Assembly: GCA_963750935.1 (NCBI GenBank)
Contig: CAVVSR010000009.1
Location: 1-64,000, forward strand
Source: JACCXG01 sp963750935
GTDB lineage: Bacteria; Acidobacteriota; Vicinamibacteria; Vicinamibacterales; 2-12-FULL-66-21
Length of the DNA: 64,000 nucleotides
Direction of reading: 5' to 3'
A model generated the notes under the pieces. The model searched no databases. It was not told the DNA's origin and saw only the letters and a program-made list of their open reading frames with translations. A program made the translations under genes and the position numbers. Below, piece by piece: positions 7,955 through 16,788 of the stretch (the first letter of the stretch is position 1; each line of letters starts with the position of its first letter).

Positions 7955-10936
7955 TTACGCGCGGGCGAGCGCCGGCGGTTCAGGCACGGGGCGTGGCGGT
8001 GCGCTCGCCACGAGCCCGGGAGACGCCGCCTTGGGAGTCTCGAACGGACCCGTCGATCCCTGCATCGGCTCGGCGCGGTTCAGCGTGGCTTTCGGACCGA
8101 GCGGCTGGCACGCCATCACCAGGGCTTCTGCCGCCTGGGTGGACAGCGGCCGCGAGAACAGGAACCCCTGCGCGTGCGTACAGCCGAGGCGCTCGAGCTC
8201 CCGCGCCTGGACTTCGCTCTCGATGCCTTCGGCAACCACGCTGGTGTTGAGCGTGCGCGCCAGCGCCAGGATGCTCTCGACGATCGCCGGACGATCCGGC
8301 AGCAACAGGCTCTTCACGAACGACCGATCGATCTTGAGCGCGTCGACCGGCAGCTTGTGCAGGTGGCTGAGCGACGAATAGCCGGTGCCGAAGTCGTCCA
8401 GGTAGACCTTGACGCCGAAGTTCCGCAACTCGCGGAGTACGCCAGCGGCTTCGCCGGGACTGTCCATCAGGGCAGTCTCAGTGATCTCGACTCGCACGTC
8501 GGCCGGCTTCAGTCCGGCTTCCTGCACCGCCTGCTGGACGACGCGGACGAAGTTCTGCTGCATCAGCTGACGGCTCGAGACATTGACGGTGATGCACTCG
8601 AGGCCGGCGTGCGGGTACCGGCGCTGCCAGTCCGCGAAGGTGTTGCAGGCCTGCTGCATCACCCAGGTGCCGAGCGACTCGATCAGCCCCAGTTCCTCGG
8701 CGATCGGCACGAACGTCACCGGCGACACCGCCTCGCCGTTGCGCGTCCAGCGCACCAGCGACTCGAACCCGACGCACATCCCGGTGGACAGCGACACGAT
8801 CGGCTGGTAGGCGACGGCGAAGTCGTTGGCCGCGACCGCGCGGCGCAGATCGTTCTCGAGGCTGAGGCGGTCGCGGACGCGGGCGTGCATGTCCGCGTCG
8901 AACACTTCGTGGCGCGCCTTGCCGCGCGACTTGGCGTGGTACATCGCGGTGTCGGCGTCGCGCATCACCTCGTCCGGGTTCGTGTAGTGGGCCGGACCGA
9001 ACGCGATGCCGATGCTGGCCGAGGTGAACACTTCACGGCCGCCGATCGAGAACGGTGCGCTCAACGCCGCCTGGATCCGGAAGGCAATGCCATTCGCCTG
9101 GCCGTCGTTGCACAGTCCGTTCAGGAGGATCGCGAACTCGTCGCCGCCGAGGCGGGAGAGCGCATCACCCTGTCGCAGGCACGACTCGAGCCGCCGCGAC
9201 GCCGCGATCAGCAGCTCGTCGCCGACCAGGTGGCCCAGGCTGTCGTTGACGATCTTGAAACGATCGAGATCGAGATAGAGGACCGCGAACGAGGTGCTGA
9301 CGCGGCGCTGGCGCGAGTCCTCGAGCCGGCGCCCGAGGCCCTCGACGAAGACCGCGCGGTTGTAGAGGCCGGTCAGCGGATCGAGGAAGCCGACGCTGCG
9401 CAGCCGCTCCTGGGCGATCGCCTGTTCGGTCGTGTCGGTCAGCGATCCGGCGATGCGGTCGCGCCGGTGCCGGCCGTCGGTGACGGCGAGGCCGCGGCAG
9501 AGAAACCGTCGATAGCTGCCGTCTTCGAGGCGGATGCGGTGTTCGTGATGGAACACCGCCGTCTGCCCCGCAAGGTGCGCCTTCAAGGTCTCGTTCACCG
9601 ACGTCACGTCGTCTGGATGGACACGATCCAGCCATTCTTCGGGCCGCACGATCTCCGAGCGCGGCGGCAATCCGATCATCGCGCGCCAACGGCCCGAGAC
9701 GTAGAACTCGTTGGTCTGCAGGTTCCACTGCCACAGGCCGTCGTTGGCCCCTTCGGCCGCCAGCGCCAGCCGCTCGCCGGTGCGCTTCAGCTCGTGCTCG
9801 GCGTTGGTCCGCTCGGTGATGTCGTGCCACAGGAGCGCGACGCCGCCCGCGACCGCCAGCAGCTTGACCTCGAGAATGCGCACGCCGGTCCCGGCCGGCA
9901 GCCTGAGCTGCGTCAGCGTTCGCGGCTTGCTGTCCGACAACGTGGCCATGATCGTGCGCGGCAGATCGGTGCGCGCCAGCGTCGGCACGGCAGCGTCGAG
10001 CGGCTGGCCGAGGGCGCGTTCGCGCGGGCAGTTCAGCAAGCGCTCGAGCGCGTCGTTCCACATCGTGACGCGGCCGGTGCGATCGAGCACTGACATGCCC
10101 TGCTCGAGGAAGTCGATGACCTCACGGCGGCGGCGCGCTTCTTCCAGCTGCTTCACGTAGTCGGCGTACGGCCCGTAGGCGAAGCACATCGATCCGGCAG
10201 CCACCGGCAGCACTTCCCACATACGGTGATCGATGAGCGCGACGAATACGACGGCGGCACTCGCGCCGACCATGTAGATCGGGCAGCCGCGAAGCGCGGT
10301 CCGGTGCCAGGAGCGGTTGAAGGGCTGGCGCTGCAGGGCGGGGACGATGACCTCGGCGAGCGCACCCTGCGCGAGGTGATAGGCGACGACAGCGGCGGCA
10401 ATCGGGGCCGCGTGCCAGGGCCATACGAACCCGGTCGGGAGGTCGGTCAGCGAACGGTACGCCAGGCCGGCGAACTGGATAGCGGCCGCGGCGATCGCCG
10501 CGTCGATCGCGATCTGCCGGCGTGAGAACGGACCGGCGAAGGCGAAGAATGGGGTCAGCGCGATCGCAACAGCGATCAGCGTCGCGACGTCAGGGCCGGA
10601 CAGCAGCAGCGCGACGAAGGTGACGACGAAGGATGGCGGCATGATGGCGCGGTTCTTCATCGACGGCTGCTGCACCCTGAGCAGGGCGGTGAGCATCGCC
10701 GCCAGCGTCAGGCCGCCGACTTCCCACGCGCGACCGGCGGGCGTCCATCCGGCCAGCTGCGGAACCAGGACGACCGCCGCGACGAGCGCCGCGAGACCGG
10801 CAAGACCCGCGGGGGCCGGGAGCCATCCCATATCAGCAGCCGGCCTCGTTGATGTCCACACGTCGCCCCACCTGACCCTTCCCAGCAAAGGCGGCTCCAA
10901 CCGATACACAGGCATAAGTCCAGCCGTGACAATCAA
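7955..10936 (-). CDS. Membrane-bound PAS-GGDEF-EAL cyclic-di-GMP enzyme
   Basis: A bifunctional-type c-di-GMP protein of up to 993 residues. Hydrophobic segments span residues about 40-260, followed by two PAS-type domains (about 275-380 and 390-505), GGDEF (about 515-675) and EAL (about 690-930). The diguanylate cyclase signature is intact (RLGGDEF), with an inhibitory I-site RQGD upstream. The phosphodiesterase side also looks intact: ESLVRW, DDFGTGYSSL, KIDRSFV and AEGIE. Both synthesis and hydrolysis are therefore possible. The start is unsettled: TTG 10936, ATG 10915, an internal GTG preceded by AGGTGGGG, or ATG near 10831 would all retain the membrane region. Confidence 0.92.
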   Translation of the reverse strand: MIVTAGLMPVYRLEPPLLGRVRWGDVWTSTRPAADMGWLPAPAGLAGLAALVAAVVLVPQLAGWTPAGRAWEVGGLTLAAMLTALLRVQQPSMKNRAIMPPSFVVTFVALLLSGPDVATLIAVAIALTPFFAFAGPFSRRQIAIDAAIAAAAIQFAGLAYRSLTDLPTGFVWPWHAAPIAAAVVAYHLAQGALAEVIVPALQRQPFNRSWHRTALRGCPIYMVGASAAVVFVALIDHRMWEVLPVAAGSMCFAYGPYADYVKQLEEARRRREVIDFLEQGMSVLDRTGRVTMWNDALERLLNCPRERALGQPLDAAVPTLARTDLPRTIMATLSDSKPRTLTQLRLPAGTGVRILEVKLLAVAGGVALLWHDITERTNAEHELKRTGERLALAAEGANDGLWQWNLQTNEFYVSGRWRAMIGLPPRSEIVRPEEWLDRVHPDDVTSVNETLKAHLAGQTAVFHHEHRIRLEDGSYRRFLCRGLAVTDGRHRRDRIAGSLTDTTEQAIAQERLRSVGFLDPLTGLYNRAVFVEGLGRRLEDSRQRRVSTSFAVLYLDLDRFKIVNDSLGHLVGDELLIAASRRLESCLRQGDALSRLGGDEFAILLNGLCNDGQANGIAFRIQAALSAPFSIGGREVFTSASIGIAFGPAHYTNPDEVMRDADTAMYHAKSRGKARHEVFDADMHARVRDRLSLENDLRRAVAANDFAVAYQPIVSLSTGMCVGFESLVRWTRNGEAVSPVTFVPIAEELGLIESLGTWVMQQACNTFADWQRRYPHAGLECITVNVSSRQLMQQNFVRVVQQAVQEAGLKPADVRVEITETALMDSPGEAAGVLRELRNFGVKVYLDDFGTGYSSLSHLHKLPVDALKIDRSFVKSLLLPDRPAIVESILALARTLNTSVVAEGIESEVQARELERLGCTHAQGFLFSRPLSTQAAEALVMACQPLGPKATLNRAEPMQGSTGPFETPKAASPGLVASAPPRPVPEPPALARA

Positions 10937-11047
10937 TTAGAGATGTCGGTTGGCCCAGAAAGCGGCCGGCTGTGTTCCAGGACGGCACATGATCACCACA
11001 AACGTCTGCGGGACCGGCGGCACGTTCCGCATAGGATTTCGGGACAT

Positions 11048-12163
11048 ATGAAGAGGACCGGGATCGTCCTGATCGGCGCCGGCTTCATCGCCGACATCCA
11101 CGCCGAGTCGCTGCACCGCTTCGTGCCCGAGGCGGAGATCGTCGGCGTCTGCTCACGCCGGGAGGCGCACGCGCGCGCGTTCGCCGCGAAGCACGGCATC
11201 GACCGCTGGTTCACCGATGTCGACGAGGCCATCGCCGGGACCGATTGCGAGATCGTGGACATCTGCGTGCCGAACCACCTCCACGCCGGCATCGCGATCG
11301 ACGCGGTGACGGCGGGCAAGCACGTCATCGTCGAAAAGCCGCTGTGCCTGGCGCTCGAGGACGCGGACCGGATGATCGCGGCGGCCCGCGCCGCCCATCG
11401 AAAGTTGATGTACGCCGAGGAGTTGTGCTTCGCGCCGAAGTACGAACGCGTGCGACAGCTCGTCGGCGAGGGCGCGGTAGGCTCGCTCTATTACATGCGG
11501 CAGTGCGAGAAACACTCGGGGCCGCACAGCGACTGGTTCTACGATCTCGAGCAGTCCGGCGGCGGCGCGTTGATGGACATGGGGTGCCATGGCTTCGCGT
11601 GGTTCCGGTGGATGATCGGCAGACAGGCGCGGCCGCTGAGCGTCTACGCGCAGATGCAGACCGGCCTGCTTCACGGCGGCCGCACCCGCTGCGAGGAGCA
11701 CGCCATCGCCATCGTCGAGTTCGACGGCGGCGTCACCGGGATCGTCGAGAACAGCTGGGCGAAGCTCGGTGGCATGGAGGATCGCGTCGAGGTCTGCGGC
11801 ACCGGCGGGATCGTCTACGCCGACCTGTTCATGGGCAACTCGGCGCTCACTTACAGCGAGAAAGGCTACGGGTACGCGATGGAGAAAGCCGGATCGACGC
11901 AGGGCTGGTCGTTCGCGAATGTCGAAGAGGCGTTCAACCAGGGCTACCCGCACGAGCTGAAGCACTTCGTGGACTGCGTGCGCCACGACACCGAGCCGCT
12001 CACCACCGCCGAGGATGGCCGCGCCGTGCTCGAGATGCTGAACGCCGCCTATCACTCGGCACGGATCGGGGCGAAGGTCGTGCTCCCGTTCCGGCCGTCC
12101 GTCTCGAAACCGATCGACTTGTGGCTGGGACCGTCCGATGCACCTGCTGCGATTCGACGCTGA
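11048..12163 (+). CDS. Gfo/Idh/MocA-family oxidoreductase
   Basis: A 371-residue NAD(P)-dependent dehydrogenase-like protein, probably acting on a sugar or inositol derivative. The Rossmann fold opens with VLIGAGFIA, and the family motif EKPLCLALEDAD follows at about residue 98. The C-terminal half carries the GGGALMDMGCHGF region typical of the family. No signal peptide is seen. The ATG at 11048 is used; codons upstream do not look coding. The 3' end overlaps the next gene (NagB-like) by 26 bp, suggesting a common amino-sugar or sugar-acid pathway, which is inference. Confidence 0.88.
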   Translation: MKRTGIVLIGAGFIADIHAESLHRFVPEAEIVGVCSRREAHARAFAAKHGIDRWFTDVDEAIAGTDCEIVDICVPNHLHAGIAIDAVTAGKHVIVEKPLCLALEDADRMIAAARAAHRKLMYAEELCFAPKYERVRQLVGEGAVGSLYYMRQCEKHSGPHSDWFYDLEQSGGGALMDMGCHGFAWFRWMIGRQARPLSVYAQMQTGLLHGGRTRCEEHAIAIVEFDGGVTGIVENSWAKLGGMEDRVEVCGTGGIVYADLFMGNSALTYSEKGYGYAMEKAGSTQGWSFANVEEAFNQGYPHELKHFVDCVRHDTEPLTTAEDGRAVLEMLNAAYHSARIGAKVVLPFRPSVSKPIDLWLGPSDAPAAIRR

Positions 12164-12869
12164 AGCGGCCTGGCTCGCGGCGGTCGCCTCGCTGTGGCGC
12201 GATCGGCTGCGCACGACGCCGGCGCTGACGATGTGCCTGCCGTCGGGCGCGACGCCGGCGCGGGTCTATGCCGAGATGGTGCGGAGCCATCGCGCCGGGC
12301 TGGTGTCGTTCGCCGGCGCGCGCGTCTTCGTGCTCGACGAGTTCGGCGGCCTGGCTGCCGACGATCCGGGCGGCACGCGCAATACCCTGCAGCGTCAACT
12401 GCTCGACGGCGTCGACCTCCCCGCGGCCGCGTTTCACGCGCTCGATCCCGATCACGCCGACGTCGCGCGCCACTGCGCGGACTTCGAGACGGCGTTCGGC
12501 GGCGGGATCGACCTGATGGTGCTCGGCATCGGCCTCAACGGGCACCTCGGCATGAACGAGCCGGGCTCGGAGGCGGACAGCGTGACGCGGCGGGTGGAGC
12601 TGCATCCCGGCACGATTCTCTCGTCCGCGCGGTATTTCACGCACGGCAACCTGCCGCACTGGGGGCTGACGGTCGGCCTGCGGGCGATCCTGGCGGCGAA
12701 GGAAGTGTGGGTGCTGGCGAACGGCGCCGGCAAGGCGCCGATCGTCAAACGGACGGTGCGGGGGCCAATCGGGGTGGACAACCCGGCGTCGCTCTTGCGC
12801 CGGCATCCGAACTGCGCGCTGATTGTCGACGCCGACGCCGCCGCGATGCTTTTCCCTACTGCCTTCTGA
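12138..12869 (+). CDS. nagB: Glucosamine-6-phosphate deaminase/isomerase family protein
   Basis: A 243-residue NagB/6-phosphogluconolactonase-fold enzyme. Glucosamine-6-phosphate deaminase converts GlcN6P to Fru6P and ammonia. Visible motifs are LPSGATPARVY (phosphate loop), VLDEFGG (catalytic Asp region), GIGLNGHLGMNEPG (a strong family signature) and KAPIVKRTVRGPI. Length is normal for the family. It overlaps the upstream oxidoreductase by 26 bp. The last residues (PTAF) and the TGA stop come from an AGAAGTC-type heptamer array that begins at about 12850, so the natural C-terminus has been replaced or extended by repeat sequence. Confidence 0.85.
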   Translation: MHLLRFDAEAAWLAAVASLWRDRLRTTPALTMCLPSGATPARVYAEMVRSHRAGLVSFAGARVFVLDEFGGLAADDPGGTRNTLQRQLLDGVDLPAAAFHALDPDHADVARHCADFETAFGGGIDLMVLGIGLNGHLGMNEPGSEADSVTRRVELHPGTILSSARYFTHGNLPHWGLTVGLRAILAAKEVWVLANGAGKAPIVKRTVRGPIGVDNPASLLRRHPNCALIVDADAAAMLFPTAF

Positions 12870-12897
12870 CTTTTGACTTCTGCCTTCTGACTTCTTC
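12850..12897. repeat. AGAAGTC-type heptamer array at the nagB 3' end
   Basis: Direct 7-bp units of the type CTTCTGA/CTTTTGA/CTTCTGC run from inside the last codons of nagB to about 12897. The nagB stop TGA lies within a unit. The same family recurs at 41568 and 46868. Confidence 0.85.
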
Positions 12898-12929
12898 CAG
12901 AGATCGCACCGTCAGGGAGGCCGTGAAGT

Positions 12930-12963
12930 TTGCCGGAAGCCAGTACGTGCCTATAACATATGT
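12930..12963 (+). promoter_or_regulatory. Promoter and palindrome of the first PadR gene
   Basis: TTGCCG (12930-12935), a 16-bp spacer and TATAAC (12952-12957) form a good promoter. The perfect 8-bp palindrome ACATATGT (12956-12963) overlaps the -10 end. Transcription would begin at about 12964, only 4 nt before the ATG at 12968, so the message would be nearly leaderless. PadR proteins commonly bind ATGT/ACAT palindromes, so autorepression is likely but inferred. Confidence 0.65.
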
Positions 12964-12967
12964 GGCT

Positions 12968-13321
12968 ATGACAGCTATGAACACGGCGGCGCTCGACCGC
13001 GAGCTGAAGAAGGGATCGGCCGAACTGATCATCCTGTCGATCGTCGAGGCGCGCCCGCGCCACGGCTACGAGATCAGCAAGCTGATCGAGACACGCTCCG
13101 ATGGCCACCTGAAGTTCCACGTCGCCTCGCTCTATCCCCTGCTCTACCGCCTCGAGGAGCGCGGCTGGCTGCAGGGCAAATGGGTGGAGAAGCCGGGACA
13201 GCGCCGCCGCCGCTTCTACTCGCTGACGAGCGACGGCCGCGGCGTGCTGGCGCGGCAGCGCGACACGTGGACGAACTTCGTGCGCGCCATGCGCCTGATC
13301 ACGGGAGTGGATCATGCGTGA
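12968..13321 (+). CDS. PadR-family transcriptional regulator (ADOP-associated)
   Basis: A regulator of about 117 residues with the winged-helix PadR fold: KGSAELIILSIVEARPRHGYEI, then SLYPLLYRLEERGWL and RRRRFYSLTSDG. Such proteins sit before ADOP permeases across acidobacteria. The start is ATG 12968 (ATG 12977 is in frame and equally plausible); neither has a Shine-Dalgarno sequence, in keeping with the near-leaderless promoter. The 3' end overlaps the permease start by 8 bp, so the two are co-transcribed and the PadR protein probably controls the permease. Confidence 0.88.
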   Translation: MTAMNTAALDRELKKGSAELIILSIVEARPRHGYEISKLIETRSDGHLKFHVASLYPLLYRLEERGWLQGKWVEKPGQRRRRFYSLTSDGRGVLARQRDTWTNFVRAMRLITGVDHA

Positions 13322-15995
13322 CTGGACCGGCCCGCTGCGATCCCGTCTGGCGCCGCTCCACATGGATCCGGCGCGCGAGGCCGAGATCGTCGAGGAGCTG
13401 TCGCAGCACCTCGATCAACGCTGTGACGAGCTGATCGCCGGCGGCGCGACCGAAGACGGAGCGCGGCAACTCGCGCTGGCGGAGCTGCACGGCCGCGACG
13501 AGCTCGCCCGCCAGATACGCCCGCTCCGGCAGGCGCACGTACCGCTGCCGATCGCGACCGGGACGCCGTCGCGAGGCGGGCTGCGTGACGTCTGGCAGGA
13601 CTTCAGGTATGCCCTCCGCCAGCTGCGCCGGCAGCGGACGTTCACCGCGATCGCGGTGCTCTGCCTGACGCTCGGGATCGGCGCCAACACCGCGATCTTC
13701 GCCGTGCTCGACGCCGCCCTGCTGCGCACGCTGCCGGTTCCATCGCCGCACGATCTCGTCGTCGTCCGCGGCGTAAACCCAGGCGGCGGGGGCGCAGGCG
13801 CGCTCTCCTACCCCGGCTTCACCTACCTTCGCGATCATGCGACCGGGCTCGAGGGGATGTTCGCGTGGGCGCCGACCACCATCAGCCTGGCCGCGGGATC
13901 GGTGACGGATGCGCCGTCGGCGCTCCTGGTCTCCGACCGGTACTTCGCGACGCTCGGCGTGCGTCCACCAATCGGCCGCACCTTTGCCTCGCCGGACGAG
14001 CAGGCGGTGGTGATCAGCGACCGGTTCTGGCGCCTGCGCTTCGGCAGTGACACCGCCGTCATCGGCCGTGACGTGCTGGTCAACGGCCTGCCGTTCACGA
14101 TCGCCGGCGTCCTGCCGCGATCGTTCTTCGGGACCGAAGTTGGCCGGTCGCCTGACGTGTTCGTGCCGCTGGCGCTGGCCGATCGTCTCCGCACCGGTGC
14201 GCCGCGCCTGCCCCGCGCGAACAACTTCTGGCTGACGGTCATGGCGCGCCGCGTCCCGGGTGTCTCCGACGCGCAGGCTGCCGAGCAGGCCACGGCGGTG
14301 CATCGGCAGACCGCGGTCGAACACTCGACGGGCCTGACGGCGGGCGCGATCCGGCACATCGCCGAGCGACGCATTGCGCTGGCGCCGGGTGCGTGGGGTA
14401 TCCAGAGCCTCGGCACGCAGTTCCGCCAGCCGCTCGTGGTCCTTATGGCGATCGTGTGCCTGGTGCTGCTGATTGCCTGTGTCAACGTCGCCAACCTGCT
14501 GCTGACGCGGACCGCCGCGCGGCGCCAGGAGATCGCGATTCGCCTCGCGCTCGGCGCCGGGCGCGCCCGTTTGTTCCGCCAGTTCCTCACCGAGAGCGTG
14601 ACGCTCGCCGTGACCGGCGGCGCGCTCGGCCTGTTCTTCGCGGCGTGGAGCGTTCGCGTGCTGACCAGTTACTTCCCGGGCCAACTGCTCGAGGTGACGC
14701 TCGACGCGCGGGTGCTCGCGTTCGCCGCCGGCGTCTCCCTCCTGACCGGCATCGTCTTCGGGGCCGCCCCGGCGTGGCGGGCGGCGCGGGCCGATCTCAC
14801 GCCGGATCTCAAGGCGCGCGCTGGCGCCGGTCGGAGCGGACGACGGCGTACTGGCCGGTGGCTGGTGGCGGCGCAGGTGGCCATCTCGCTGGTGCTGCTG
14901 ATTGCGGCCGGCCTGTTCCTCCGCACGCTCGGCAACCTTCGCGCGCTCGATCCCGGATTCGGCGGCCGCGACGTGCTGCTCGCCACGATCGACCCCGGGC
15001 TGAACCGCTATGCCGCAAATCGCACCAGCCAGTTCTTCGGCGAGCTCGCCGCTCGCGTATCGGCGTTCCCCGGCGTGCGCTCCGTCAGCGTCGCCGGTGA
15101 CGCGCCGCTGACCGGCTCGTATATCGACGGCTTCACCATCACCGACTCGAAACAATCGGGCGAGACCAGCATCAGGATCGTCGGACCGGGATTCTTCGAG
15201 ACGATGGGCATCGCGATTCGGCGCGGCCGCGACTTCACCGCCTCCGACCTCGCGGACGCTCGCGGCGTGGTCATCGTCAACGACACGATCGCGCGCACCT
15301 ACTTCCGCGGCGGCGACCCGCGCGGGTCACGCCTCACCGTGGGCGACTCGCCCGGCCTCGAAGTCGTCGGCGTGGTGGCGGACACGAAGTACCGCACCCT
15401 CCGCGACCCGGTGCCCAACACGCTGTACCTGCTGATGGATCAGGCGACATGGTCGGGATCGCAGCGCACGCTGCTCGTGCGCACGACCGGCCGGCCCGCC
15501 GATGTCGCCGGCGCGGTTCGAGGCGCGGTCCACGCGCTCGACGGCGCCGTTCCGGTCGCGATCCGTCCCTTCTCGCAGGTCCTCGACGATCACCTGGCGC
15601 AGGAGCGCCTCGTGGCCACGCTGTCGGGGTTCTTCGGCGGCCTCGCGCTGCTGTTGACGTCGCTGGGTCTGTACGGTGTCGTCGCCCAGAGCGTCCATCG
15701 GCGGACTCGCGAGATCGGGATCCGCATGTCGCTGGGCGCGGCGCGCGCCGCGGTCCTGCGACTGATGCTGCGCGACTGCCTGGTGCCGGTGAGCGCGGGG
15801 CTTGCCGTGGGGCTGGTGTCCAGCGTGTGGCTGTCGCGCTTCGTCGCCCGGCAGCTGTTCGGTATCACGCCGTTCGATCCCGCCACGCTCGCGGCGGCGA
15901 CGATCCTGCTCGCGCTGGTCGCGCTGATCGCCGGATATCTGCCGGCCCGACGCGCCTCTCGACTCAACCCCGTGGCGGCGCTTCGCGCCGACTGA
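13314..15995 (+). CDS. ADOP-type ABC transporter permease (MacB/FtsX family)
   Basis: An 893-residue permease of the acidobacterial duplicated orphan permease type. A cytoplasmic N-terminus (1-95, with LSQHLDQRCDELIAGGA) precedes the first membrane segment (about 105-130). A MacB-type periplasmic core domain and three-helix FtsX block follow, with QEIAIRLALGAGRARL after the second helix, and then the duplicated half ending in REIGIRMSLGAARAAVLRL and PARRASRLNPVAAL. ADOP permeases lack a linked ATPase; their substrate is unknown. It is fully open here, unlike the second ADOP gene at 52-54.5 kb. It overlaps its PadR gene by 8 bp. Confidence 0.92.
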   Translation: MRDWTGPLRSRLAPLHMDPAREAEIVEELSQHLDQRCDELIAGGATEDGARQLALAELHGRDELARQIRPLRQAHVPLPIATGTPSRGGLRDVWQDFRYALRQLRRQRTFTAIAVLCLTLGIGANTAIFAVLDAALLRTLPVPSPHDLVVVRGVNPGGGGAGALSYPGFTYLRDHATGLEGMFAWAPTTISLAAGSVTDAPSALLVSDRYFATLGVRPPIGRTFASPDEQAVVISDRFWRLRFGSDTAVIGRDVLVNGLPFTIAGVLPRSFFGTEVGRSPDVFVPLALADRLRTGAPRLPRANNFWLTVMARRVPGVSDAQAAEQATAVHRQTAVEHSTGLTAGAIRHIAERRIALAPGAWGIQSLGTQFRQPLVVLMAIVCLVLLIACVNVANLLLTRTAARRQEIAIRLALGAGRARLFRQFLTESVTLAVTGGALGLFFAAWSVRVLTSYFPGQLLEVTLDARVLAFAAGVSLLTGIVFGAAPAWRAARADLTPDLKARAGAGRSGRRRTGRWLVAAQVAISLVLLIAAGLFLRTLGNLRALDPGFGGRDVLLATIDPGLNRYAANRTSQFFGELAARVSAFPGVRSVSVAGDAPLTGSYIDGFTITDSKQSGETSIRIVGPGFFETMGIAIRRGRDFTASDLADARGVVIVNDTIARTYFRGGDPRGSRLTVGDSPGLEVVGVVADTKYRTLRDPVPNTLYLLMDQATWSGSQRTLLVRTTGRPADVAGAVRGAVHALDGAVPVAIRPFSQVLDDHLAQERLVATLSGFFGGLALLLTSLGLYGVVAQSVHRRTREIGIRMSLGAARAAVLRLMLRDCLVPVSAGLAVGLVSSVWLSRFVARQLFGITPFDPATLAAATILLALVALIAGYLPARRASRLNPVAALRAD

Positions 15996-16009
15996 TGCGA
16001 CGCTGTCCG

Positions 16010-16155
16010 CTCGTGGCTTCCGGCTTTAGCCGGAAGGACGTGGCTGTCGCTGAGACATGCGCGACACTCGCTTCCTTCCGCCTGACCAGCCTCCGCCAAG
16101 GCTACGGCGGTCCGCCGAAGCGCTGCGCGCGAAGGCGGAAGGCGGAAGCCACGAG
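16010..16155. repeat. 146-bp element with 13-bp perfect terminal inverted repeats
   Basis: CTCGTGGCTTCCG (16010-16022) is repeated inverted at 16143-16155. Just inside the left end is a second palindrome, CCGGCTTTAGCCGG (16020-16033). The interior carries TCCGCCAAGGCTACGGCGG, recalled as part of dispersed bacterial repeats. There is no coding potential. The size matches that of the heptamer-armed hairpins elsewhere in the window, but the sequence is unrelated. It lies between the ADOP permease and the DUF4142 gene. Confidence 0.75.
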
Positions 16156-16264
16156 GCCAGCTCCGATACTGATTGTCACCCTTCCATCGCTGCCCACTCT
16201 ATTGATGTGAGCCATCGCCGGAGTTGTTCCGGCCGGGGCGATCAGAGATTTGAGGGGTGTTCCG

Positions 16265-16786
16265 ATGAGAGTGTTCACGTGTGCCGCGATCGCGGCAGTC
16301 CTGACGGCGGGGTCCGTGTCCGCGCAGTCGATCAATGACGCGCAGATCGCCTCGATTGTCGTGACGGCGAATCAGGTCGACATCGACGCCGGCAGGCTGG
16401 CGGTGACGCGCGCCGGGAGCGACGCCGTCAAGACGTTCGCGCAGCTGATGGTGGACAGCCACACGGCTGTCAATAAGTCGGCTGTGGATCTCGCGGGCAA
16501 GCTCAAGGTCACGCCGCAGGACAATCCGACCAGCCAGGCCCTCAAGTCCGGCGGCCAGAAGAACGTCGCAAGCCTGACGAGCCTGCGCGGCGCGGCCTTC
16601 GACAAAGCCTACGTCGACAACGAGGTCGCGTACCACCAGCAGGTGCTCGACGCGCTGGACAAGACGCTCATTCCGAATGCGGCCAATGCGGAGCTGAAGG
16701 CGCTGCTGGTCAAGGTCCGGCCCTCGTTCGTCGCGCACCTCGAGCACGCGAAGAGCCTGCAGGCATCAGGCGGCAAGGGCCACTGA
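16265..16786 (+). CDS. Exported DUF4142-domain protein
   Basis: A 173-residue periplasmic helical-bundle protein of the DUF4142 family (ferritin-like fold). The signal peptide spans residues 1-21, ending SVSA. The mature part has the family features: DAQIASIVVTANQVDIDAG, MVDSHTAVNK, AYVDNEVAYHQQVLDALD and a final HLEHAK. The biochemical role is unknown; members are frequent in proteobacteria and acidobacteria. ATG 16265 is chosen because GAGGGG lies 6-7 nt upstream. Its stop is 2 bp from the stop of the converging giant protein gene. Confidence 0.88.
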   Translation: MRVFTCAAIAAVLTAGSVSAQSINDAQIASIVVTANQVDIDAGRLAVTRAGSDAVKTFAQLMVDSHTAVNKSAVDLAGKLKVTPQDNPTSQALKSGGQKNVASLTSLRGAAFDKAYVDNEVAYHQQVLDALDKTLIPNAANAELKALLVKVRPSFVAHLEHAKSLQASGGKGH

Positions 16787-16788
16787 CG

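Noticed and set aside
8174..10093. Long plus-strand frame inside the GGDEF-EAL gene
   Set aside because: Antisense to a clear multidomain protein; composition is low-complexity and no family is recognisable.
10860..10936. Cyclic-di-GMP riboswitch upstream of the GGDEF-EAL gene
   Set aside because: The conserved GEMM elements (AGGGCAAACC and GNRA receptor pairs) are absent; only chance fragments such as GCAAAGG occur.
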